Source of the DNA: Siphlonurus alternatus
Lineage: Eukaryota > Arthropoda > Insecta > Ephemeroptera > Siphlonuridae
Length of the DNA stretch: 64,000 bases
NCBI GenBank assembly: GCA_949825025.1
Contig: OX463778.1
Location: 11,851,671-11,915,670, forward strand
Direction of reading: 5' to 3'
Shown: positions 48,933 to 59,712 of the stretch, piece by piece
Layout: each line of letters begins with the position of its first letter
How positions within the stretch are numbered: position 1 is the first letter of the stretch
Position numbers and translations under genes: made by a program
The notes under the pieces: generated by a model
Database searches by the model: none
The model's input: only the letters and a program-made list of their open reading frames with translations
Told to the model about the DNA's origin: nothing

Positions 48933-51900
48933 CTAGCTGTGGTCCAGTGCAGTCCAGAGCGGGAGGCGGTGACGCTGCTTCGAGCAACCTCACACTCCAA
49001 CTCGCGAGACTCGATGCTCAGCCCCAGTGGAGAGTTCTTGGCCGCGGCCGCCGCAGTGTCTCGTGGTGGCAGGGTCAGCGCCCCCCAGCCACCTTTGCGA
49101 CCCCTGGCGTGAGCCCTCCCCTTTCTCTCCCTGGGTCCTCAACTTGAGTCTTTGTTTCCTGTGCAACTTAAGCCATCTCCTAGAGGTACTTTTTTTTTTA
49201 AACACTCTCTCCTTTATTATTATAATTACTGCTGTGTATTTGGCTTTATTGGAGCACTGGAAAAAAAGGAATGCTAAAAAAAAATATATTGTTTGTATAT
49301 TTTTTTTCCTCACATGTTGACAATTATTATAATTATTATATGTTTCATCAAACAAGTACTTTTTTTTATTGTGTATATATATAATGTCACTTAACTTAAA
49401 AAAATAATAAAAAAAATATCATAATTATGTAATTTGTTTTTAAAAAAATATATATATTATGGCTGTAATTGTATTTATAATTTGCAAAATTAAAATTTTT
49501 TGATCACCAAGCGAACTTTTGAGTAAAATATTTTCTTTTAATCAAGTTAAGGATCCCAAGGTTAGAATTCAAACCAAGAAAGGTATAATCTTAAAATGTT
49601 AATAAGCCATTATCCTTGTGTATGGCAATTTCCAAGGAGAGAGAGACAGCGAGGTTGTGTATAGGAGAAAAATTTGTACATGTAATGTGCGAGTGAGTGC
49701 TAGATGAGTTAGTGAGTGGTCCTGACTGGTCGTTTCATAAAAAGAGGAGGGTGGTGCTACCCCCACTGTGCCTGACGGGACTAAAACAGAAAATTAAACT
49801 GAACTGTTGTTGCTTCCAACGTTAGTGAAGCTGTCAAGTATGAATATAATATTATATTATATTGAATGTTTTACCAAGAAATTCATACAAAAAATGATGA
49901 AGATTATTAAAAAAAAATAAAAATGACAAAAAATAATTATTAAAAAAAATATATAATACATACCATAAACATCTTAACTGTTATCGGCTTACAACAATGA
50001 TGCTAAAAATATAATTAAATATATTTATTGACCAGCATCAGAAAGGAGTATTATTGAGACTTCTTATTTAATTATTAATTTCTTATATTAAAAATATATG
50101 CGTTATTTGTGCATAGATCAGATAATTGATTATTAAATAAGTACTGGTCACGTTGTTTGTATGTGCAAGAGTGCCCGCTGCTTGTGATAAGGCCGGGTAC
50201 ATGATAGGCCAGGAAAAAATATTTAATAAAATAAATAAATGGGGGCTATAGCCTTTGGCATTACAAATAAACAATTAACACAAACTCCTCTACTCATCCA
50301 CTTAACTGTTTTCAAAGCTGTCTTATAATATTATTGTAAAAATCACAGAAAAAAAAAATATTTTAATTCCATCCAACAGAGACCTGCTGCATATATATTT
50401 ACAGATAATTTATTTGAAGACTGACAATTATAAACAATTTAAAGTTAATAATAATAAAACAAAGTAGAAGTTTAACAAACAAACAAACAAGGTTTTTTGT
50501 GAACGGCTTTTATGCATGTATATCTTGATACTTGCACATAACCCATATCAGTTATTCCAACGTACATCAAGAAATTTGTTGTGTTGTCATCAAACCCAAA
50601 GTGCACCCCAGTGAATATAAGTTTTAGTAAAAGTAAGAAAGAACTTCCAATTGTATTCTGACTTATATATCAGCACTAAAAAAAAAAAAAAAAAGAAAAA
50701 AAGAAAAGAAAGAAAAAGAAAAAAAAAAAGGGAAATGTGTCTTGTCCCAATGCTTTTTATGGTAAAAATAAAAATTTAATTTCTGCCCAATTTTTTTTTA
50801 ATAATTATTTTAATTGTGCTTTAAATCTTGCCCTTTTAATGATGATAATCTATTGCTATTTTTTTGTATTGACTGCTGTCTGTATCAGTAGTTGTTAAGT
50901 TTCACCCAGTTGTCAGTCTTCAGGAGCTACAATAAATGGAAAAGTGCGTTCTACGGACAAGATTGTGTAAGCATCGTCTGTTTAGTGGCGTATGGTGGAG
51001 TTGTTTTCAAACATTCAATTTAACAGAATTTAAGGAATTGCCGTTGGACTTACAGCAGGTTCAGCAGCCATTCGAATGGAACCAGCACAAAATTCTAAGC
51101 CTTGAGTACAACTCTGTGGGAACCATCTAATCATAAGGAGGCTATTAAACTGTCTACTAAACTTCCTATAACAAATCTTTCTTTTGTTATCTTTGTAAGG
51201 AATTGTCATAGCAGGTTCAGCAGCCAGTCAAATGGAACCATAAGGAGGCTTATTAAAAATACTCTCTTTAAATTAATTTGATTGCATGCCCTTAAATCAC
51301 CACCACACGCCATTGATGTATCAATAAAAGTGAATCAACTTTGATGAGAGATCACACGTTCCTCTTCATAACAATTGCATTGTATAAAATTTTCTGCAGG
51401 CACAATTTGATCTCATTTAAAGCTCGATCAAGGTTGATAATAATTTATTCTAATGAAGCATGTCATCATTTTTTTTTTTTTATGTATTTTGTCTTGTTTT
51501 CTTGAGATTTCAATATTGTATTATAGACTTGTATCATAAGCTTCTTTTTTTTTTCTTTTGGTTTCATTCTTTGACATTGTATACATAGTATACATTATTT
51601 GCCTTTAAAAAAAAATTCAGTATATTAAAATAATTATAAAAAATAAGAGGACTGTTTTCTAATTTTTACTATAGAATTGTACATAATGCCTCTGTACTTT
51701 GATGAATAGTTGCACCACAAGCTTTTAGTTTGAATTAAATTAAGAGAGAGAAACTAATTTTTTGATTAGAAAAATTATAATTATAGTTCTTGATGAGATT
51801 AGTATTTTATGATCTTTTAATTGGGCCTGCCTGTGATAGCAAAATCATGAGTCGATCATAATTAACAGCATGAAACCTAGAGCAGGCTTAAAGCTTTGAA

Positions 51901-52053
51901 AACAGCTGAGGGAATGTTTTGGTCTAGTTTAAAAAAAAAAACAGCAGGCTGTATAATATGTATGATCATGTATCACATGAAAATTATTATTATTATTTTT
52001 ACATTTTACAAAAATGAAAAAGCTTAAACGAGATCTCAGAGTTCATGTTAAAC

Positions 52054-52056
<3 letters not shown>

Positions 52057-52098
<42 letters not shown>
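52057..52098. repeat. (AT)n microsatellite
   Basis: About 42 bp of alternating AT. Confidence 0.9.
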
Positions 52099-52101
<3 letters not shown>

Positions 52102-53264
52102 GTAAATTAAAAAAAAATATATGTATCATATGGTTAGACTGCTGAGGGATGCATATATCTTGGCGAGCGCGCATATATGCTTCTATAAATTCCCCTGTAT
52201 ATCTCATATAATTAATTGAGCCAGCGACCAATTCCGAGACCCTGAAAATTGAGATTCATTGAATTTTTAATAGCTTTTCTCAGACAACATTCCTATATAT
52301 TATATATATTTTATTTACTTATTATTTCACTAGAGTATATATAAACAGGATATATAATTATTATATATATAATATATATCATGTTTATTATAATATAATT
52401 TTATTTTAAGTATAAGTAAAACATAGCGTGTGTTATTTAAATTATTTTATACATGATCACTTTCGTTTGAAACTATATAAATATAATAAATTAGCTAGAA
52501 CTTTTTTATTTCATAAAAATATTCTCTGTTCATTTCATAAAATAACAGACCCTATACCGCCCAAGGATTTTCTATACTATAGTATAAAAAGATCCTTGAT
52601 ACCGCCCTATAGGGTATCTGCTAAAATAAATTACGCAGTTAAAAATACGCGGTTATAAATTGAAACAATGTTGCCAAATTGTGTTTGAAGTTTACTTGTT
52701 ACCAAATATAGTTAAAAAAGGGCATTTACTGGAAAATTCTTGCTTTATGAACTGAATTAAATATAATAAATTGTATTTTCAAATGACATGATTCAATAAT
52801 TTAAAAAATTGATTGAAGTTTTGAAAATAGTTTTTTTTTTGAAAAAAAAAAAAAAAAAAAAAATAGTCAGCTGGAGGAAAAGTAGGCGTAACCACGGGCG
52901 TAACTTCAATCTTCCATGTCAATTAATTATGCTGAATATATATGACGAATGACTTTTTTTTTTTTTTACACCAACACCAAACGCAGCCCGTGACCAACGA
53001 AATTTATCAATGTGTGCAATAATAAATGCTTAATTAAGTTGACTATAAACCATTAGAAGAAGAAGAAAACATCGAATGTTGGTGAGTATGCATACATGTA
53101 TGCATATTATATAGTCTGCATACTGTACGTATTATTATAAATGTTGTATCATGCATATAATACATGACATATCATATGTATCGTCATACTGTATCATATA
53201 CATATTACATAATAATATGCCTATAAACATATATTTGGACTTTGTGGTACATATTCATAAAGAG

Positions 53265-53590
53265 TCCGGCCTGACTGGCGTTTTCCACGGTGCCCTCGAT
53301 CAGTCTCATCTAGCTCATGCATGCAGTAACAGGCCGTGGCCCAGGCGCGGATCTAGAAAAAAAAAATCGGGGGGGGGGGAGGCTGCCTAATTTTAAAACA
53401 AATTGGAGAGTGGGCAATAGCCCATGTTAAATCCAAAATTTCGGCCCCCACCCCCCCTGGATCCGCGCCTGGGCCGTGCATGGCTACCATCATCCTTTCC
53501 CCTTTCCCTCTCTTATCCTTATCCCTATTATATGCATATACCACTGAACTATATAACAATGCGTACCCATTACCCCACCTCAAGCCCCAA
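53265..53590. repeat. Dispersed repeat Z, copy 5, split by element E
   Basis: GAGTCCGGCCTGACTGGCGT and TTTTCCACGGTGCCCTC match copy 1, and GCCGTGGCC precedes and GGGCCGTGCATGGC follows the E insertion. Downstream TATCCTTATCCCTATTATA also resembles copy 1. Confidence 0.5.
53342..53471. mobile_element. MITE family E (hAT-like), copy 3
   Basis: CAGGCGCGGATCTAG and CTGGATCCGCGCCTG ends, with G- and C-rich inner arms and GCCCATGTTAAATCC. 130 bp, nested in repeat Z. The flanks share GGCCGTG but offset by two bases. Confidence 0.8.
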
Positions 53591-53877
53591 CAAGCTCATA
53601 GAAAAGGGTGTATCAAATCCTAGTCAGCTTGTAAAAGAAATAATAATGATTGAAGAAATACTAAAATACAGAGAATATAATATATTAACTGCTAAAAGGG
53701 CTGGGAGTTGGGAGGAATTAATTAAGAGCAGCCAATACCCAGATTGAGTGAGGGCTTTATGTGTAAGTAATACATTGCTGTCTTAATTTATGTCAACATA
53801 CAAAAACACCCCTCATTTTCCTTGGGATGACTTTTGCTCTTGTTTTTACTCAATTATCTAACTAATGTTTCACAGCA

Positions 53878-56800
53878 ATGAGTGCCCCACAGTCGGCTGT
53901 AGACCTACTTGATGAGAATCCCTCCGAAGTATTGCACACCGTCTCTGCTCTACTCCTTCAAATTGCTGACAACATCCTTGGCCGGCCTAAAGAAATTAAG
54001 TTCAGGAGACTGAGGTTGTCCAACACAAATGTTGCCGAGAAGCTGATCCCTGCAATTGGAGCAATAGAATGCTTGTTTGAAATGGGATTTGAAGAGGTAC
54101 TGATGATTAAGCATAGTGCTGTTGAAAAAAGTGATGATATTTTGTATTTTTTGATCAGGCGGAGGATAGCTTCGTTCTCCCAGGTTCTGCCTCCCTGGGT
54201 CCCCTCAAGAAAGTCAGGGAGAGACTGGCTCAGAAAAGTTTAGGAACCAACAAACCACCAGCCACTAAAACCCCAGCAAGGTCATTGAGAACGCCACCAA
54301 CTTCATTGAGAATGGTAAATATCAAGAAGTTATCACCACTAAATTTTGTATGTAATATTTTGCTGTAGTTTCTTTGAGGCCAGCAGTTTCTTAGCTGCTG
54401 TAAAAATTTAAAATGAATGCAGTACGAGTTTTTTTCTTATTATTATTTGGAATCATATCCGTGGAAAAAATTACGTATCAGATTCAGCAGCCAGCTGAAA
54501 CTTCACATCACAAGAGTCAACTAAACTCTCAACATTTGACTATTTCCAATCAAAATTATTCGTTTTCATGCTGTAAAATCAGCCCATCACATGGCACTGC
54601 CTGAAAGTTTAATTTACATTTTTAATCAAGCTCTCACTTGTTTTTTTTTTTTTCCAACAGAGACAGCATCCATTCCTACAGAGAGTTGAGGAGACAACAT
54701 TGTCTGTAGCCAGGTATGAAGACCCAGAGTTACAGAGGCGTGCCCGAGCCTGTGTACCCGTGAGCGAGCTCTGGTTGGCCGCTCAGCGACGCCTGCGGTC
54801 ACAACAACTTGAAAAGGTGTGGGATGTTGAACGTCAAGGCCTACCTGACCTGATGCTGTCCGAGCTGCTGGTCTGGTTCAAGCACAGGTTCTTCTCCTGG
54901 GTGGACAAGCCGCCCTGTCACCTGTGCAAGAGCCCTACTAGTTTCGTGGGAATGAGTCAGGACCCTGCCCACCTTGCTCGTGCTTCAAGGACAGAGCTTT
55001 TCTCCTGCTCTAACGGACACACCACACCATTCCATCGCTATAATAACCCAGGGAAACTCCTGGAGACAAGAGAAGGACGTTGCGGGGAGTGGGCCAATTG
55101 TTTTACCCTCGTGTGTCGTTCTCTGGGTCTTGATGCCAGAATAGTATATGACGAAACTGATCATGTTTGGACGGAAGTTTGGTCTTTAACTCAGAGTCGA
55201 TGGCTTCATTGTGATTCATGTGAAGCAATTTGTGATGCACCTCTAACATACCAGGCTGGATGGGGCAAGAAACTGACTTATGTGATTGCATACTCGAGAG
55301 ACGATATACAGGATGTAACTTGGAGATATACCCAAGAACCTACGGATGTTGTTCTAGCAAGAAGAAATCTTTGTCAAGAGAATGAACTGCAGGTTTGTTT
55401 TATTTAATAAATGGACAGTTCGTTAATGTGTTTGTTTTTATTGCATAAATGAATACATCAGAGAAAACTATGGAATTCTGATTTTTGCTCAACTTTTCTG
55501 ACTTAAAAAAAATAATACCCTGACACTAAATAACTGTAACAGTGTAAGTTTAATACTTTTTTTTTTTTTTTTTTTTTGATGCAGCATTGAAATCCTATTT
55601 AACAAAAAGACCCTTACACCAGTGTACATTTTTTTTAAAATTTATTATTGTTTATTAATGCTTATTAAATAAATTAAAAAAAAAAATGAAGTTATGTTAT
55701 GGTCATGCAGTACTAATTAACAAGTTATTGGTATGCAGGATGAGAACTAATGAGAACTAATGTATTTGAATATTTCCATGACAACATCTTGAAAGGAAGG
55801 GGAGGGGGTAAGAGAATGAAAAAAACAAAACAAAAAAAATCTTCTGTAGACATGCAGCTTTAAAAATTTCTACCTCAATGAAAAGATTATTATTTTAATT
55901 TTTAAATAACTGAACTGAGCACAAAGAAAAATATCATAAAATTTCATAAAATTCTTATTGAAGTAAGTGTTTGTTTCCTTGAAAACCACTCTCTCTCTCT
56001 CTCTCCTTTTTTTCTGTTAAAAATGTAAACAAAAAAAAATCTTCTGTAGACATGCAGCTTTAAAAATTTCTACCTCAATGAAAAGATTATTATTTTAATT
56101 TTTAATTAACTGAACTGAGCACAAAGAAAAATATCAGAAAATTTCATAAAATTCTTATTGAAGTAAGTGTTTGTTTCCTTGAAAACCACTCTCTCTCTCT
56201 CTCTCTCTCCTTTTTTCTGTTAAAAATGTAAATAAGAAACCCATTTGGTAAAAATATACTCCACTGTGTAGTACTATACAGTAATTAATACTGTTCTCAG
56301 TAAGGCAAATGAAATAATCTGTATTCATGTATGCAATAAGAAACAAACTCCATAATTTTACAATGCCATACAATGTCCTAATATAAAAAGAAAATCTGAA
56401 AACTGGTGAACAACGGACAACCTACATGAAATTTTTTTATTGCAGAAATGAATAGAGGGTACCAAATTGTGCTACTCTGAATTTTTTCAGTTTTTTTTTT
56501 TTTTTTTTGAATCCCAGAAGTATTTTTAAATAATTTTTGATAGTGCGGCCAAGCCTCTCTTGGAGGCGTCAATAGGTGTCGAGACCTTATCCTTTTTATA
56601 AAGGATGCAGGAGTGCTAACTTAACTTACAGAAAATTTCAATCATTATTTGAAAATAGTCCCGGGTCTCAATAAAATCTGAAAAAAAATCAGAGTAGCAT
56701 CATTTGGTGCCCCCTATACATTCCTGCAATAAAATTTTTTCATGCAGATTGTCCATGGAGGGAAGTATCCAGCGTTTCGCCTGTGCAGGAAGTGTTGCTG

Positions 56801-59480
56801 CGTGTGCGAGCGAGACTCCAGTCCTCCGTGTCGACAGCTCGACGTCGTTTTCTTGAGCGTCGCCTCCTTGGAGAGTTGGCGGAGCTGCTACGAGTGCCGG
56901 GCCAGCAGCGGGCTGTGGGAAGCACCGAGACTCAAGGACGACAGTCGGGCTCACAGGAGTGGCGGCTGCAGAGGTGAGCAACAGTAGCCAACATGAGGAG
57001 GTTGGTGTATTATTTATATCTTGGGGTTCCTTTGTTTACCATGTCATGAATTTTAAAATATCATGGTGTTAGTTTTATGACTTTTTATGTTACCATGATT
57101 ATAATTGACTATGATTGAATGCTATATGCATGTAAAAAGTCATAGAAACTATAAATTATAGTCGAGATTTGTTTTTCGAGCTTTCAAAATTAATTAATGT
57201 AGTAATTCTTTTTACTGATGCTGCATATAAAAAAAAAGTATACTGACTCTGAAATTAGCCATTTGTCAATATACTCCCCCCACTCCTTTTTATAAAATTT
57301 AATTTTGGCAACTGGAAAGTATCCCAAATCAAGACATCTATTTGTTCGCTACATGAGGCTTGTTTGTATTAACCCTGAAGTGAGTGGGTTTCCTGCACAG
57401 CATTTCCTGATCAGGTGGAAACTGGACAACTTTGAAAGTATTCCAATGTTCTCCAGGCGCGAGACGGGCGAGCTGAGCCCGGGGTGGGTGTGGCGGCCGA
57501 ACCCCGAGGAGCTGCGAGCCGGCACGATGGAGGTGGGCTTGTCAGTCGCACAGAACACCTACCAGCGAGGCAAGGGCGAGACAATGCAGGGCTGGTCCCG
57601 CGGAGTCTTTCGAGCGAGCAACGTGGCACGCAAGGAGGAACGTGACTGGAACAAGGCATACTTGGCAAGAACAGGTGAGAGCTGTAGAAGAGTTAGTACT
57701 GTATAATGAAAATTGAGTTTGAGTGTCTTAAGTTCACTTAATCGGTGTGTTGCAGAGGGCAGCAGTGATGCTGGGTGGGTGGAGTGGAAGTTCGAGGCGG
57801 GTGCTGGTACAGAAGTGGGTCAGGTTACCCTACACCTCGGCTGTGCAACCTACGGTTCAGGAAAGGTGCAGTGGCTCCTCTTGGGGGAGCAACCTGCGAT
57901 CACAATCACCATACCCTCGGGTAAGTGGGAATATCTCAGACTTGATACATTAAGACAGAATTCCACCATGATCTCAGACATATTGCTAACAGTGAAGTAT
58001 ATATTTTTTTAAAAGTATTCACATTTATTATAATCTATGTAAGGAGTCATTGTAGAAGTATCAGTATAGCCAATAGACTTCTTATGATGAGCAGCATATG
58101 TGGTTCATTGGGCTATGATAAATCTTTCCATGGAAAATAATACAGTTGCACCCTAAGTTTTTTTGCCATCACCGTTGTTTAACCATACAATATTAGTTTT
58201 CAATCATATCCATTTCTAAGGATTTGAAAGTCTTCAATACCATGGTACTAGCTGTATATTTTTCTACTTTTATTTTTCTCTCCCTCTCTCTCTTTTAAGA
58301 CTCAAAACAAATTAATTAAAATTTATACATAAAAAAATTCTTATCTTATAAGATATCTTATCTTACAATTGTATTAAATTAATGCTTTTAGGTGAGTTTT
58401 CAAGGGGTCGATTGTTGATTTTTTACATCAGCTTTCGTGTTCCACCTTGGCGACACAGTATAAAATAGCGATATTCAGTTCCATAGCAGCATTCACTCTT
58501 ATATCCATAGATCCGACTTTCGCCTTTTCCAAGGCTCATCAGTATGGCTCGTAAGAGGCTGCTACTGACTGCCGAAGCAGTCAGTTCGCAACTGATGAAA
58601 GACGGGAGAGAGCCCCGGCTTTTATTGCCAGCTTGCTTCCCCCACCTCTCACCATGACGTCACTCTGCTTCCCCATTGGTCGTGTTACCAACGGCTTCTA
58701 GAACTTTAAAAAAGTTACTAGAGAGGTCGTGGCACAGACCAACAGAGTAGCAAAGCAGACATTATACTGCATGGATCTAAATATCACTATGAGTGAACGT
58801 TTTTGTATTCACTCATTAATTTATACTGTGTTTACTGACCACGTTGTCAGTTTTTTGGAGGTTGTGTGCTCACGTTAGCACCACGAATTTAAACCATAAA
58901 AGTTCTAGAAGCCGTTGGTAACACGACCAATGGGTAAGCAGAGTGACGTCATGGTGAGAGGTGGGGGAAGCAAGCTGGCAATAAAAGCCGGGGCTCTCTC
59001 CCGTCTCTCATCAGTTGCGAACTGACTGCTTCGGCAGTCAGTAGCAGCCTCTTACGAGCCATACTGATGAGCCTTGGAAAAGGCGAAACTCGGGTCTATG
59101 GATATATTATAAGAGTGAATGCTGCTATGGAACTGAATATCGCTATTTTATACTGTGGCACCAAGGTGTATTAAATTAATCAAACATACCAGCACTGCTT
59201 TTAATCTTAGAAATAGAAACAAAATAAATGGGGGAATTTCTCTTGAGGTGACAACTATGTAATATTTTTTGACCATAGTACAATTTTTGTGACTGTTTCA
59301 GGCCAAGAGTCATTCTCGAGCGAAGCCCTGCAGGGCTGCCACACTGTGACGCTGCGAGCAGAGCTGAGTGGGGGTGACGGGGATGTGGCCTGGCAGCACA
59401 CCCAGCTGGCCCGCCAGGATCTCCCGGACCCCACCTTCCCTATCCAGGTCTTCCTCAGTCTGAGGCCTTGCACGAAATGA
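53878..59480 (+). CDS. NGLY1: NGLY1 peptide:N-glycanase, complete
   Basis: Exons 53878-54096, 54159-54314, 54661-55392, 56789-56973, 57457-57674, 57756-57920 and 59302-59480 (stop TGA 59478-59480); 1854 nt, 617 aa (human 654), all phases agree. Domains in order: PUB (about 1-75, ECLFEMGFEE), Lys/Pro-rich linker, transglutaminase-like core with GRCGEWANCF (nucleophile Cys), DHVWTEVWS (His) and WLHCDSCEAICD (Asp), then the C-terminal PAW sugar-binding domain with WKFEAG and GGDGDVAWQHTQLARQ. The enzyme removes N-glycans from misfolded glycoproteins retrotranslocated to the cytosol; PUB binds p97/VCP in the family. Zinc site: first pair CHLC is intact, but the second pair reads CSNGH instead of CxxC. 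ATG 53878 lies two bases after a splice-acceptor-like TTTCACAG, so a 5' UTR intron (53763-53875) is likely. Confidence 0.93.
55829..56234. repeat. Approximately 200-bp tandem duplication with (CT)n
   Basis: ATCTTCTGTAGACATGCAGC to GTTAAAAATGTAAA occurs twice, period 200 bp at the left edge and 203 at the right because the second (CT)n run is longer. Very few other differences. In NGLY1 intron 3. Confidence 0.9.
56415..56754. mobile_element. MITE family A, copy 4, next to an NGLY1 splice site
   Basis: GGACAACCTACATGAAATTT start and AAAATTTTTTCATGCAGATT then GTCC end; arms carry AATAGAGGGTACCAAATT. The right end is 34 bp from NGLY1 exon 4 (56789). Confidence 0.85.
58496..58557 (-). ncRNA. Hammerhead ribozyme, inverted partner copy, stem III altered
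   Basis: Read on the minus strand: CTCTTA, CGAG, CCATA, CTGATGA, GCC TTGGAAAA GGC, GAAA, then GTCGGATC and TATGG ATA TAAGAG. Core boxes are kept, but the stem III C-G pair is replaced by G and A, leaving triplet ATC; activity is probably reduced or lost. Confidence 0.8.
59049..59115 (+). ncRNA. Hammerhead ribozyme, type I, intact core
   Basis: Stem I is CCATA (59059-59063) with TATGG (59097-59101), extended past an internal loop by CTCTTA (59049-59054) with TAAGAG (59110-59115). Core CTGATGA is 59064-59070; stem II GCC/GGC closes the loop TTGGAAAA; GAAA is 59085-59088; stem III is A-U plus C-G closing a TCGG tetraloop; the cleavage triplet GTC is 59094-59096, so cleavage is expected after C59096. 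Every conserved core position is present. It is in sense with the NGLY1 pre-mRNA, about 205 bases before its last exon. Confidence 0.9.
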
Positions 59481-59499
59481 GCAAAATTAGACAGATAAT

Positions 59500-59712
59500 A
59501 TATTGTCCCTCGTCTGGAATAATGAGCTATCTACCTACCATGATCACATTGCAGTATGAGCTGTCTATTAATTTAGATAGCACAATTATAAGCTTCATTT
59601 TATACTGATTTACAGCTCATAATTGTGATCATCTGAAAAAGCACATATAGCTCATTATTGCAATGAAATCGTGGTAAGCAGATAACTCATTATTCCGAAC
59701 GAGGGACGATAT
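59500..59712. mobile_element. MITE family B, copy 3
   Basis: ATATTGTCCCTCGTCTGGAA and its partner CGAACGAGGGACGATAT, with AATGAGCTATCT-type internal repeats. It starts 20 bp after the NGLY1 stop, so it is probably transcribed in the 3' UTR. Confidence 0.8.

Larger units (their letters stand above)
48933..53875 (+). other. CSNK1G 3' UTR and intergenic region to NGLY1
   Basis: Very AT-rich. Several AATAAA signals follow the stop codon (for example near 50222, 50931 and 51324), so 3' UTRs of more than one length are possible. Also holds an (AT)n tract (52057-52098), a poly-T/poly-A pair at 52825-52863, repeat Z with a nested E element (53265-53590) and probably an NGLY1 5' UTR exon ending at 53762 before GTAAGTAAT. 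No other gene seen. Confidence 0.55.
58384..59167. mobile_element. Hammerhead-bearing inverted-repeat retroelement (Penelope/retrozyme-like)
   Basis: 784 bp flanked by an exact 13-bp duplication GTATTAAATTAAT (58371-58383 and 59168-59180). Two arms of about 265 bp (58442-58708 and 58897-59167) are inverted copies around a 188-bp spacer; the left side has about 58 extra bases outside the arm. Each arm, read outward from the spacer, holds CCAAT, TGACGTCA, ATAAAAG, TCAGTT, a TTCG-loop hairpin and a hammerhead ribozyme. Hammerheads in terminal repeats are known from Penelope-like elements and from animal retrozymes, and long target duplications suit target-primed insertion. No ORF. The class assignment is inference. 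Lies in the last NGLY1 intron. Confidence 0.75.

Noticed and set aside
53424..53747. 107-codon plus-strand frame before NGLY1
   Set aside because: Starts inside MITE E and runs through repeat Z; no start or domain supports it, although its end may overlap an NGLY1 5' UTR exon.
56742..56987. Cys-rich frame starting IVHGGKYPAFRLCRKCCC, with an acceptor at the MITE end
   Set aside because: Out of phase with the preceding NGLY1 exon; the other frame (EVLLRVRARLQ to WRLQR) matches the family and joins in phase at 56789.
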